A DNA stretch of 64,000 nucleotides from Planctomycetaceae bacterium (GTDB lineage: Bacteria; Planctomycetota; Planctomycetia; Pirellulales; Pirellulaceae). Position 1 is the stretch's first letter; each line of letters opens with the position of its first letter. The position numbers and the translations under genes are program-made. The notes under the pieces were generated by a model. The model was not told the origin of the DNA and did no database searches. It saw only the letters and a list, made by a program, of their open reading frames with translations. Of the stretch, positions 54,096-63,641 are shown in pieces. Where the stretch lies: positions 1 through 64,000 of the forward strand of contig RECD01000164.1 in the NCBI GenBank assembly GCA_007694185.1, read 5' to 3'.

Positions 54096-56143
54096 TGATG
54101 CTCGTTGATCGTTTGAAGCGTCGGTTCGCCGACGCCTTGGCGGTGCTGCTCGACCCGCAGGCCGACAACCGCTGGCTGACCGAGGCCGGTGGCGCGGGAA
54201 TGGCTGGCAAGGTGCTATCGGCAGCCGATCGGGATGCGTTCGCGGGGATGGTCCGTCCGACAGCCGACCCGCGATTTGGCGATTATCAATCCAACTGTGC
54301 GATGCCGATCGCCAAGCTTTGTGGCAAGCCTCCTCGGCAGGTCGCTCAGGCGATCATCGATGTGCTCGATTGGGAGGGGCTCTGTCACCCCCCGGAGATC
54401 GCCGGGCCCGGCTTCATCAATCTGCGGTTGCGTGACGACTTCCTCGCCACGGTCATGGCGGAGATGTTGGGAGACGATTCTTTGGGGGTCGAACCGGCGG
54501 ACGAGCCTCGGACGATCCTGATCGATTATTCTTCGCCCAACGTCGCCAAGCCGATGCACGTCGGTCACATCCGCAGCACCGTGATCGGCGACGCCTTGGC
54601 GCGAACCTTTCGGTATCTCGGGCACCGGGTGATTACCGACAATCACCTTGGCGACTGGGGGACCCAGTTCGGCATGGTGATCTACGGCTTCAAGCACTTC
54701 GGAGACGAAGTGGCCCTGGCCGCCGGTCCGGTCGACGAGTTGTCCCGGCTCTATCGTTTGGTGAATCGGCTGATCGCCTACCACGCCGCCGTAGCGGACC
54801 ATCCCGGTGCCGTGACCGCGACCGCGGCCGCTACCGAGGTGGTCGCCCGGGCTGAAGCGGCCGTCTCCGCCGCGACCGACGCGAAGGCCAAACGGTCTGC
54901 CGAGAAAGAATTGGCTGCGGCGGTTCGTAAACAAGCCGCGGCTCGGCAGCGTGCGGAAGCCTTGCAGGCCACCGTCGCAGCGGCTCAAGCGGATCCGGAT
55001 TTCTTGCGGCAAGCCGTCGCGCATCCCGGCATCGCCGACGCGGTGCTGCTGGAAACCGCTAAATTGCACTCACATGATCCCGAGAATCGTGCCTTGTGGG
55101 AGCGGTTTTTGCCTCATTGCCGTGACGAGATCGACCGAGTCTATCGGCGGTTGGACATCCGGTTCGACCACACGCTGGGTGAAAGTTTTTATCACGATAG
55201 GTTAGGCGATGTCGTGCAGCGGTTGCGGGACGCCGGGCTGGCCACCGACAGCGAGGGGGCGGTGTGTGTGTTTCTGCCCGAGTTCGATTCGCCGATGATC
55301 GTCCAAAAGAAGGACGGCGCTTACCTGTACGCGACGACCGATCTGGCCACCTTGTTCTATCGCCGTGAGGAGTTCCGGCCGGACGAGATTTTGTATGTGG
55401 TCGATTCGCGACAAGGGGAGCACTTCCAAAAGCTGTTCGCGGCCGCCGCCCGTTTGGGCTTTCAGGGGTTGCGGTTGGAGCACGTCCAGTTTGGCACGGT
55501 GTTGGGCGAGGACGGCCGTCCGTTCAAGACACGTAGCGGCACGTCCGTGGGGCTCGAGTCGTTGCTCGACGAGGCGGTCGCGAAGGCGTTGGAGATCGTT
55601 TGTGATCCTCAGCGGGTCGCCAGGTCGGACGGCGGCATGGACGAGGCGGAGCGGCAACAGGTCGCTCATGCGGTCGGTCATGGCGCCATCAAGTACGCGG
55701 ATCTGGCCCATCATCGCACCAGCGACTACCGGTTCGAGCTCGACAAGATGGTCGCGCTGGAGGGGAACACCAGCGCCTACGTCCAATACGCTTACGCCCG
55801 CGCCCGAGGCATCATGCTTAAGGGTGGCATGGCACCCGAAGCGATCGCGGCGTCCGCCCAGCCTCCCGTGCTCGGCGTGCCCGCCGAACGGTCCTTGGCA
55901 TTAACCCTGGCGCGGTTCGGCGAAAGCCTGCAACAGGTTCGAGCCGATAACGCGCCCAATTTTCTCGTCGACTACTTGTACGACGCGGCCAAGGCGTATG
56001 CGGTATTCAATGACCAGTGCCCTGTGCTGAAGGCCGACTCGCCCGAAATCGCCGCGTCGCGAATGGTGCTCGTGGCCCTGACCGCCCGGGTACTCGAAAC
56101 GGGGCTCGGGTTGTTGGGCATTCGGGTCGTGCCCCGGATGTGA
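54095..56143 (+). CDS. argS: Arginyl-tRNA synthetase with Ala-rich insertion
   Basis: ArgS charges tRNA-Arg. From the ATG at 54095, which overlaps the rsfS stop, it has 682 residues, longer than most bacterial ArgRS. The class I motif is HVGH (155-158) in AKPMHVGHIRST, with GDWGTQFGM and FKTRSGTSVGLESLLDE in the usual place; the classical KMSK is absent, as is normal for ArgRS. DALR-type anticodon-binding helices are at the C-terminus. About residues 235-300 are a very Ala/Lys/Glu-rich helical insertion (AAATEVVARAEAAVSAAT and following) between the catalytic halves. The insertion accounts for the extra length. Confidence 0.93.
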   Translation: MMLVDRLKRRFADALAVLLDPQADNRWLTEAGGAGMAGKVLSAADRDAFAGMVRPTADPRFGDYQSNCAMPIAKLCGKPPRQVAQAIIDVLDWEGLCHPPEIAGPGFINLRLRDDFLATVMAEMLGDDSLGVEPADEPRTILIDYSSPNVAKPMHVGHIRSTVIGDALARTFRYLGHRVITDNHLGDWGTQFGMVIYGFKHFGDEVALAAGPVDELSRLYRLVNRLIAYHAAVADHPGAVTATAAATEVVARAEAAVSAATDAKAKRSAEKELAAAVRKQAAARQRAEALQATVAAAQADPDFLRQAVAHPGIADAVLLETAKLHSHDPENRALWERFLPHCRDEIDRVYRRLDIRFDHTLGESFYHDRLGDVVQRLRDAGLATDSEGAVCVFLPEFDSPMIVQKKDGAYLYATTDLATLFYRREEFRPDEILYVVDSRQGEHFQKLFAAAARLGFQGLRLEHVQFGTVLGEDGRPFKTRSGTSVGLESLLDEAVAKALEIVCDPQRVARSDGGMDEAERQQVAHAVGHGAIKYADLAHHRTSDYRFELDKMVALEGNTSAYVQYAYARARGIMLKGGMAPEAIAASAQPPVLGVPAERSLALTLARFGESLQQVRADNAPNFLVDYLYDAAKAYAVFNDQCPVLKADSPEIAASRMVLVALTARVLETGLGLLGIRVVPRM

Positions 56144-56431
56144 CTGGGGCGCCCGGCGGCCAACGTTCGTCGGCCGTCCCTGCGAGCACCTCTCCGGGTG
56201 GCGTGTGCGTCCGGGTTGAGTGGGCGTCGCGTGCTTTCCCGATCGTGGGTCAAAAACCCATCGTTTCCTGGGTGTGACTAATTTGTTGAATTTATGCTTT
56301 TGCCCCCTGGATATTGCTTGCAAAAAGCATATAACATTTTAACCAGTTACGATTCTGCGTCGTTGATCCATGCGGCGCACCTATCAGTTCAAAATCTTGG
56401 TTGTTGAAAAACCAGAAGGGGAAACTATCCG
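56144..56431. other. Intergenic region with AT-rich segment upstream of a small basic protein
   Basis: Positions 56270-56350 are the most AT-rich part of this half of the window, with TTGAATTTATG, GATATTGC and AGCATATAACATTTTAACC. This suggests a promoter for the gene at 56432. I cannot fix -35 and -10 boxes with proper spacing. AGAAGGGGAAA just before the ATG is a good ribosome-binding site. Confidence 0.45.
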
Positions 56432-56803
56432 ATGGCAAAGAAAAGCGGCGGTCCGAGCAAGTCACAAGAAATTCGTGATTACTATGCCGAGAACCCGGAC
56501 TCCAAGCCGAAGCAGGTGGTTGAGGCGCTCGCGTTGAAAGGTGTCGTGGTCACCCCGGCTTTCGTCAGCACGATCAAGTCGACCAGCATCAACAAGCCGG
56601 GTCGTGGTGCTAAGCGGGCCGCGAAGTCGGTGAAGGCTGCCCCCGTTCGTCGTGCTACCACCACCAAGGCGGTCACGAAGAAGGCGGCCGGTGGCGAATT
56701 GACGGTCGATAGCCTGATGCAGGCCAAGGGTTTGGCGGACAAGATGGGTGGTGTCGACAAGCTGATGGCGGCCCTCGACGCCCTGAAGCAACTCGGCCAA
56801 TAA
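56432..56803 (+). CDS. Small basic DNA-binding-like protein
   Basis: 123 residues. The N-terminal part, SKSQEIRDYYAENPDSKPKQVVEALALKGVVVTPAFVSTIKS, looks like a winged or simple helix-turn-helix with two helices before a turn. A Lys/Ala/Arg/Thr-rich linker with histone H1-like character follows, then a helical C-terminus, SLMQAKGLADKMGGVDKLMAALDALKQL. Small proteins of this type recur in planctomycetes and have been compared to nucleoid proteins; I cannot name a family. The AT-rich upstream region and strong ribosome-binding site suggest high expression. Confidence 0.75.
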   Translation: MAKKSGGPSKSQEIRDYYAENPDSKPKQVVEALALKGVVVTPAFVSTIKSTSINKPGRGAKRAAKSVKAAPVRRATTTKAVTKKAAGGELTVDSLMQAKGLADKMGGVDKLMAALDALKQLGQ

Positions 56804-56827
56804 GTCGAAGCGGTCGTCCGGTTAACT

Positions 56828-56844
56828 CCCCGATCGGTTCGGGG
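56828..56844 (+). terminator. Short hairpin after the small basic protein gene
   Basis: CCCCGA and TCGGGG can pair around the 5-base loop TCGGT, 24 bases after the stop codon. No T-run follows, so it is a weak terminator candidate only. Confidence 0.3.
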
Positions 56845-57270
56845 TGCGCCGGAAATGGCTCTGATCCTTGCTCGCATCGTCGGCTTGTTCCCTGAAGGGC
56901 TTGCCGGCGATGGCATTCTTACGGACGGCTATCTGGTCGTCCCGTTTGCGTTTCCTCCGCGCTCGCTAACGGCATCCTGTCGCGGCATTTTGTCCGCGTT
57001 CGTGGGGCGAACGGCGGAGGAGTAGCGTTTTTTGCTCGCCCGGTCGTCGGTTTGAGCATTTTTTGGGTATCGCCTGGCAGGCGTGATCTGGCACGAAGTC
57101 CGGCCTTGTTCGCGGCAAGGCGGACGGAAACGTTGCCGGAATTCCGTCACGGACTGCGTTTTTTGCTTGGGTCGTGCTAAAATCGGGGTGAGCGAGCCGG
57201 GGCCTTGAGACAGTCTGGTTGTCGGCATGTCGCACCGCGCGCCTTCCAACTCCAGCAGTCCCAGTGAACC
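56845..57270. other. Gene-less stretch before the pseudo-receiver kinase
   Basis: ORFs here on the minus strand lack start signals and domains. A TAAAAT hexamer at about 57177 could be part of a promoter for the kinase at 57271, but no well-placed partner box is seen. Confidence 0.35.
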
Positions 57271-58767
57271 ATGGCCGAGACCTTATCGCCTGACCAATTC
57301 ATCAACCGGATCGTCGGAGCCGGGTTGGCGGAACCGCATACGGTCGAACAGGCGCGGTCGGACCTCGGCAGCCAGCAGGTGTCGTTGCAGGATGTGGTCC
57401 GTGTCATGCAGCGGCATGGCGTGCTGACGACCCTGCAAACCGAAAAACTGTTGCGCGGCGACCGCACCGGTTTTTTTTACGGCCCCTACAAGGTGCTGTA
57501 TTTGATCGGTGCCGGGACGTTCGCGCGGGTGTACCGTGCCGCGAAGGACGACGTCGAGGCATTCGCGATCAAGGTCCTTCGCAAACGGTTCCGCGACGAA
57601 ACGGACCAATTGGAGCAATTCCTGCGGGAAGCCCAAATGGGCTTGAAATTACGCCATCCTAACATCGTCAGCGTTTACGACGTCGATGCGGACATCCGTA
57701 ATCCGTACATGGTGATGGAGTTTGTCGAAGGTCAAAACCTGCGGGAACTGGTCCGGGTCCGGGGTCAAATCGATCCGTTGACCTCGCTGAAGTTGATGCA
57801 GGATATCTGCTCGGGCTTGGCGCATGCGGCTTCATTGGGAATTTCGCACCGTGACATGAAGTTGTCAAACGTGTTGGTCAGCGGAGAGGGCCGTGCGAAA
57901 CTGGTCGACTTCGGTTTGGCCGCGTTGGCCGATCGCAACAACCCGGAGCGCGTAGCCGACTGTCCCAACGCGCGGGCGATCGATTATGCGGCGTTGGAAC
58001 GTGGCACCAATGTGCGGAAAGACGATCCCCGCAGCGACATTTTTTTCGCGGGCAGCATGCTTTATCATATGGTTTCCGGCCAAGCCGCATTGACGGAGAC
58101 CCGCGACCGGTTGGCTCGGCTGAACGTCAGCCGGTTTCATCAGGTCAAATCGGTGTACGAGATCTTTCCCGAATTGCCTCCCGCGGTCGGTCAAATCATC
58201 AGCAAAGCGATGGAGGTCAATCCCGAGAATCGCTACCAAACGGCGGGCGCGATGCAGGCGGAAATCAAGAAGGCCATCGAGCGGTTGACGCAGGGCGATA
58301 CCGGGCGACGGAGCGATTCGGCGTCTGATGGCCAGGCGGCGGAAGAGGAAGAAGACCGATCGGAGGAGGGTCTCGGCCGGGTGGTGATGTTGGTGGAAAG
58401 TCAGGCGGGGCTGCAAAACGCGGTACGGGATCGTTTGAAGTCTCGCGGTTATCGCGTGCTGATCATTTCGAACCCCAACCGTGCGCTCGACCGGTTCACG
58501 GCGGAAGACCATCCGCCCGCCGACTTGGTCATTTTTTCGGCGGCCGAATTGGGCAACTTAGCCCTGGAGGCTCACAACCTGTTCGCCACGCAAGAACACA
58601 CGCGCGAGATCCCGACCGTCTTGTTAGCCGATCGGCGGCAGACGAAAATCATCGAGGCGGCTATCCGAGGCCCGAACCGTGAACTGTTGTCTCTGCCGTT
58701 GAAAGTCCGTGAACTGCGTTCCGCGATCAGTACCCTGTTGGCGGATAAGCCGCGACGGGCCAGCTGA
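57271..58767 (+). CDS. Ser/Thr protein kinase fused to a degenerate receiver-like domain
   Basis: 498 residues. A helical N-terminal domain (about 5-65, with LQDVVRVMQRHGVLTTLQTEKLLRGDR) precedes the kinase domain (about 73-345): GAGTFARVY, Lys101, HRDMKLSN (193-200) and VDFGLA (213-215 DFG). An acidic Glu/Ser linker leads to about 372-498, which has the beta-alpha pattern of a response-regulator receiver (VVMLVESQAGLQNAVRDRLKSRGYRVLIISNP, DLVIFSAAELG). The acidic pair of strand 1 is Glu-Ser, and the phosphoacceptor Asp of strand 3 is Ser. So the domain cannot be phosphorylated in the usual way and may only bind partners. Confidence 0.85.
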   Translation: MAETLSPDQFINRIVGAGLAEPHTVEQARSDLGSQQVSLQDVVRVMQRHGVLTTLQTEKLLRGDRTGFFYGPYKVLYLIGAGTFARVYRAAKDDVEAFAIKVLRKRFRDETDQLEQFLREAQMGLKLRHPNIVSVYDVDADIRNPYMVMEFVEGQNLRELVRVRGQIDPLTSLKLMQDICSGLAHAASLGISHRDMKLSNVLVSGEGRAKLVDFGLAALADRNNPERVADCPNARAIDYAALERGTNVRKDDPRSDIFFAGSMLYHMVSGQAALTETRDRLARLNVSRFHQVKSVYEIFPELPPAVGQIISKAMEVNPENRYQTAGAMQAEIKKAIERLTQGDTGRRSDSASDGQAAEEEEDRSEEGLGRVVMLVESQAGLQNAVRDRLKSRGYRVLIISNPNRALDRFTAEDHPPADLVIFSAAELGNLALEAHNLFATQEHTREIPTVLLADRRQTKIIEAAIRGPNRELLSLPLKVRELRSAISTLLADKPRRAS

Positions 58768-58850
58768 ATCGCGCCGGTTGCGGCACCGTCCCTGCCGGAT
58801 TCCCCTTTTCCCACCTCGTTTGCCCCGCCTCCTTCCGACTTCTCTCCCCG

Positions 58851-61800
58851 ATGGATATTCCCATGTCAATGCTGACCAGCTTTCGATCCCGCGTCGTGCG
58901 ATCGGGGATCGCCAAGTTTCGTCTCACGCTTTCGGATTCGTTTAGCCGCTGGCTGATCGTCTCGGCGACCTTGCTCGGGATTGTCACGGTGTCGCTGGGC
59001 CGTGCGGGCAAGGTGTCCGCGCAAGACAGCCCAGCCAAGAACGTGCTGATGATCGCGGGCAAGCCGAGTCATGGTTTCGGCGCGCACGAGCATTATGCGG
59101 GGTTGAGGGTGTTGGCAGAGACATTGTCAGACTCCGAATTGAAACTGAATGTTCGCGTCCTGCGGGAATGGCCGGAGGACTCGGAACTGATCGAATCGGC
59201 CGACTCGATCGTCGTCTTCTCCGATGGTGGCGGTCGGCATCCCGCTTTGCCTCATCTGGCATCACTCACCAAACGGCTCGACGAAGGCTGCGGCTTCGTC
59301 TGCATCCACTACGCGGTCGAAGTCCCGAAGGGGGAACCCGGCCAGGCATGGCTCCGTTACCTTGGCGGTTATTTCGAAACGGATTGGTCGGTGAACCCGC
59401 ACTGGATGGCCGAATTTAAACAGTTCCCGGATCATCCGATCACCCGCGGGGTTGAACCGTTTGCGGTGCAGGACGAATGGTATTTCCACATGCGGTTTCC
59501 CGAGCCGCCGACGGGCGTCACGCCGATTTTGCAAGCGGTCGCTCCCGAGTCGACGATGCGGCGGCCGGATGGCCCGCACAGCGGCAACCCCGCGGTCCGA
59601 AAGTCGGTCGCCCAAGGTGATCCCCAGACGTTGGCTTGGGCATTTGATCGTCCCGATGGGGGACGCTCGTTCGGGTTCACCGGGGGGCACTTTCATTGGA
59701 ATTGGGGAATTCCGTCTTTCCGAAAACTGGTATGCAACGCGATCGTCTGGTCAGCCGGTGGCGAAATCCCGGCGTCCGGTGTGGGGGCACAACCGCTCGG
59801 CGTCGAGCGTTTGTTGCGGGATCAGGATTTCCCCAAACCTGATGGGTTTGATGCCGAAGCCACCGCGCGGCAGTATCAATTGGGCGCGGCGACCCGGCGG
59901 GCTGGTGATCGCCGCCGGGGCGACGCGCTGGTGACCCAACTCGCGAAAGCGGGTGTCGACGAATCGAAAGCGAAACCCAAACGGTTGTGGGGTTCGCCGT
60001 TGGTCACGACCGCGACACCCGGCCACGCGGTTGACGCTCGCGTGGATATCCGCGGCACCCGAGACTTGTTCTTGGTCGTCACCGACGGCGGCAACGGGTA
60101 TGCCTGCGATTGGGCCAACTGGATCGACCCGGTGTTGGTCGGCGATGACGGCGAGTTGTCGCTATTGGACGTCCCCTGGAAGCGGGCCGAAGCGGGGTTT
60201 GGGAAAGTTCACCGCAACGCTAACGCGGGCGGCGAACCGCTGTCGGTCGCAAACCGTCCGGTCGAACTCCCGGGGATCGGCACTCATGCCAACAGCCTGA
60301 TTCACTACGAATTGCCGACTGGGTACCACACCTTGCGGGTCACCGGGGCGCTGGACAGTGGCGGGACGAATCAGAACGGGGGTGCCAGCAGCAGCGTGCG
60401 GTTCGTCGTCTTCGCCGATGCCGCGCCGGTCCTAGCGGACCAGGAAGCGGTCGTCGCTGAGGATCAGCGTCGCCCCGAGTCGGCGGTGGCCGCGCTCGAC
60501 GTGCCCACAGATCTGGAAGTCACCTTATCGGCCAGCGAACCGGTGGTCAGGAATTTGACGAACCTCGACATCGACGATCGCGGGCGGGTTTGGGTATGCG
60601 AGGTGATGAATTATCGCCAGCACGCCGGGTCACGTCCGGAGGGGGATCGGATTTTGATCATGGAGGACACCACCGGCGACGGGGTGATGGATTTGGTGAA
60701 GACGTTCTATCAGGGGCCGGATATCGATTCGGCGATGGGATTGTGCGTCCTCGGGAACGAGGTGATCGTTTCGGCTGCCCCCTACATCTTGCGTTTGATC
60801 GATGACAACGGGGACGACGTGGCCGATCGAAAGGAGGTGATGTTCAGCCAGACCGGACAGCCTCAACATGACCACTCGAATCACTCGTTCGTCTTCGGGC
60901 CCGACGGGAAGTTGTATTGGAATTTTGGCAACACCGGCTTGCACGTCAAAGACGCCGCAGGGGAAACGGTCGTCGACATCCATGGCCGTCCGATCGTCGA
61001 TAACGGCAAGCCGTTTTGGGGTGGGATGGTGTTTCGCTGCGAACTCGACGGCAGCCGGATGGAGGTGCTTGCTCACAATTTTCGCAACAACTGGGAGACC
61101 GCCGTCGACTCCTATGGCGCCTTGTGGCAGAGCGATAACGATGACGACGGACATCGGGGCACCCGGATCAATTTCGTGATGGAGCACGGCAATTATGGCT
61201 ATCGCGATGAGTTGACCGGCGCGGGCTGGCAAGCCGAGCGGATCGGCTGGGAAAGCGAAGTGCCGCTGCGGCACTGGCACCTCCACGACCCCGGTGTCGT
61301 CCCCAACCTGCTGCAAACCGGAGCCGGTTCTCCTACCGGGATCATGGTCTACGAGGGTGACCTGTTGCCGGACCGTTTTCACGGTCAGGTCATCCACTGC
61401 GACCCGGGGCCGAACGTCGTCCGGGCTTATCCGGTGACACCGGACGGGGCAGGCTATCGGGCCACGATCGAGCCGCTGGTTACCGGCACACGCGACCCTT
61501 GGTTTCGGCCGGTGGATGTCTGTGCGGCGCCGGACGGTTCGCTGTTCGTGACCGATTGGTACGACCCGGGGGTCGGTGGTCACCGCCAAGGAGACACCGA
61601 GCGCGGACGCCTGTTTCGCATCGCCCCTCCCGGCATGAAGTACGTCGTCCCCAAGTTCGACTACTCGACGCCTGAAGGGGCGGTCGCCGCGCTCCGCAGC
61701 CCGACCATGGCCGTTCGCTACAAGGCTTGGATGGCGCTGCACGCGATGGGCGCGGACGCCGAACCGTGGTTGGTTGTGCTGTATACCGACGCCGATCCGC

Positions 61801-63431
61801 GGATGCGGGCCCGAGCGTTGTGGCTGTTGGGCAAGATCGCGGGGCGTGGTGAGCCTTACGTGAGGTTGGCGTTGGATGACAAGGACGAAAACATCCGCAT
61901 GACGGCGATCCGCTTGCTCCGACAACTGGAATTGGTCCCTACCCAGTTGCTCGCACGGATCGACGAAGACCCCTCGCCGGCGGTTCGTCGTGAAGCGCTG
62001 GTGGCGCTGCGTTACGATCGCGACCCCGGCATGCCGGAATTGTGGGCGCGGCTGGCCGCGCTCCATGACGGACAGGACCGCTGGTACTTGGAGGCCTTGG
62101 GCATTGCGTCCGACGTTCGTTCGCAGGAATGCTTCCGAGCCCTCGACCGGTCGGTCGGTGGCAAATGGGATACGCCCGCACTGGCTGACATCGTTTGGCG
62201 GTTGCGAACGCCCGAGGCGTCCGAGCATTTGGTTGCCCTGATCGCCGATCCCGATACGGACTTGTCGGCGACTGACCGCTACTTTCGATCGCTCGACTTT
62301 CATCCCCCAGAAGATCGTGCGAAGCCGTTGCGAGCGACGTTCTTGACAGAGAAGTTCGCGGACTCTGGCACGAACGAGGCCGCCAGCGCCCGCAACGATG
62401 CGATCATCGTCCGATCACTCGAACGCGTCCCTGACAAGTTGACCGATTATCCCGAAGCGGTTCAGCGGGCCGTGACCCGCCACATCCAAAGCTTGCGGGG
62501 AACGCCGGCGTTCCTGAAGCTGGTCGCACGCTTGCGGCCCGCTGGGGTTACTGAAGGGCTGATCGAACTCGCCATCGGGCAGGACGACTCGGCGGGGGTG
62601 GAAGCGGTCCGTTGGTTGCTTGGCGAAGACGACGGCCGGACGCGGGTGGTGGCCACCGCGACCGGGGAAGACGAGATCCCTGCCGTACGGTTGGCGACGC
62701 GGTTGGGATTGCTCGGCAATCCCCCGGCGGTCGCGTTGCTCGCGGATTGGGCCGCCCAGGAATCGGTTCCCTACCCTGTCCGATCGGCCGCGGTCCGAGG
62801 GCTGGCGGCTTCCAAATTGGGGGGCGAGCGATTGCTCCAGACAGCTCAAGCCGGCACGTTGGTTCCGGATACCCGCCTGCTGGCCGGCGGGTTGCTCGCG
62901 CGGAGTGATCAGAAAGAGGTGCGTGAGCTGGCCGCTCAAGTCCTGCCCCTGCCCGTTCAGGCGGATGCCCGCCCCTTGCCCACCGTCGACGAATTGACGG
63001 CGATGAAGGGGGATCCCCAGCACGGTGAGACGTTGTTCCGAACCAAGGCGACCTGCGCGAATTGCCATGTCGTCAACGGGTTCGGAAAACAGGTCGGACC
63101 CGATTTGTCGGAAATCGGCAGCAAGCTTTCCGCGGAGGCGATGTACACGTCGATTCTCGACCCCAGCGCCGGCATCAGCCACAATTACGAAACCTACCTC
63201 GCGTTGCTCGATTCGGGGCAGGTGGTCACCGGCATGTTGATCAACCAGACCGACGACGCGGTCACGATCCGGACCGCTGAGGCGATCGATCGGACGATCC
63301 CCCGCGAGGAACTGGTCGAACTCAAGAAGAGCGACAAGTCGATCATGCCGGATGAGCTGCATCAAACCGTCGATCCTCAAGGGCTGGTCGACATCGTTCA
63401 CTACATGTTGCAGCTCAAACGACCGGAGTGA
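58851..63431 (+). CDS. Giant exported ThuA/NPCBM/PVC-dehydrogenase/HEAT/cytochrome c protein
   Basis: 1526 residues with a signal peptide (RWLIVSATLLGIVTVSLG, then KVSAQ). Order of domains: a ThuA-like domain at about 60-310 (GKPSHGFGAHEHYAGLRVL, GHFHWNWGIPSFRKLVCNAIVW); an NPCBM carbohydrate-binding domain at about 365-505 (ELPGIGTHANSLIHYELP); a PVC-type membrane-bound dehydrogenase beta-propeller at about 530-960 (VCEVMNYRQH, DHSNHSFVFGPDGKLYW); HEAT repeats at about 970-1380; and a C-terminal cytochrome c with heme motif CANCH (Cys1402-His1406). It should oxidise a sugar-like substrate and pass electrons to the heme. Such fusions are a hallmark of Planctomycetes and relatives. Confidence 0.92.
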   Translation: MDIPMSMLTSFRSRVVRSGIAKFRLTLSDSFSRWLIVSATLLGIVTVSLGRAGKVSAQDSPAKNVLMIAGKPSHGFGAHEHYAGLRVLAETLSDSELKLNVRVLREWPEDSELIESADSIVVFSDGGGRHPALPHLASLTKRLDEGCGFVCIHYAVEVPKGEPGQAWLRYLGGYFETDWSVNPHWMAEFKQFPDHPITRGVEPFAVQDEWYFHMRFPEPPTGVTPILQAVAPESTMRRPDGPHSGNPAVRKSVAQGDPQTLAWAFDRPDGGRSFGFTGGHFHWNWGIPSFRKLVCNAIVWSAGGEIPASGVGAQPLGVERLLRDQDFPKPDGFDAEATARQYQLGAATRRAGDRRRGDALVTQLAKAGVDESKAKPKRLWGSPLVTTATPGHAVDARVDIRGTRDLFLVVTDGGNGYACDWANWIDPVLVGDDGELSLLDVPWKRAEAGFGKVHRNANAGGEPLSVANRPVELPGIGTHANSLIHYELPTGYHTLRVTGALDSGGTNQNGGASSSVRFVVFADAAPVLADQEAVVAEDQRRPESAVAALDVPTDLEVTLSASEPVVRNLTNLDIDDRGRVWVCEVMNYRQHAGSRPEGDRILIMEDTTGDGVMDLVKTFYQGPDIDSAMGLCVLGNEVIVSAAPYILRLIDDNGDDVADRKEVMFSQTGQPQHDHSNHSFVFGPDGKLYWNFGNTGLHVKDAAGETVVDIHGRPIVDNGKPFWGGMVFRCELDGSRMEVLAHNFRNNWETAVDSYGALWQSDNDDDGHRGTRINFVMEHGNYGYRDELTGAGWQAERIGWESEVPLRHWHLHDPGVVPNLLQTGAGSPTGIMVYEGDLLPDRFHGQVIHCDPGPNVVRAYPVTPDGAGYRATIEPLVTGTRDPWFRPVDVCAAPDGSLFVTDWYDPGVGGHRQGDTERGRLFRIAPPGMKYVVPKFDYSTPEGAVAALRSPTMAVRYKAWMALHAMGADAEPWLVVLYTDADPRMRARALWLLGKIAGRGEPYVRLALDDKDENIRMTAIRLLRQLELVPTQLLARIDEDPSPAVRREALVALRYDRDPGMPELWARLAALHDGQDRWYLEALGIASDVRSQECFRALDRSVGGKWDTPALADIVWRLRTPEASEHLVALIADPDTDLSATDRYFRSLDFHPPEDRAKPLRATFLTEKFADSGTNEAASARNDAIIVRSLERVPDKLTDYPEAVQRAVTRHIQSLRGTPAFLKLVARLRPAGVTEGLIELAIGQDDSAGVEAVRWLLGEDDGRTRVVATATGEDEIPAVRLATRLGLLGNPPAVALLADWAAQESVPYPVRSAAVRGLAASKLGGERLLQTAQAGTLVPDTRLLAGGLLARSDQKEVRELAAQVLPLPVQADARPLPTVDELTAMKGDPQHGETLFRTKATCANCHVVNGFGKQVGPDLSEIGSKLSAEAMYTSILDPSAGISHNYETYLALLDSGQVVTGMLINQTDDAVTIRTAEAIDRTIPREELVELKKSDKSIMPDELHQTVDPQGLVDIVHYMLQLKRPE

Positions 63432-63641
63432 ACCGCCGGCGCATGGTCTCCGGCGAACTTGCGTCAGTGCTCATCGATCGCCGGGCCGTCAGGACCGGAG
63501 CGAGGGGACGAAGGTGGCTCGTTCGCTTCGTGGGGGCCGTTGTCGGTTCGGCCAAGTCCTTCCTACAATGGCGGGTCCGAGGATAGACCGGTGGTTTCCT
63601 GTCGGCGTGCATCTTCAACCTAACCCAAACGAGCAGCGGTC

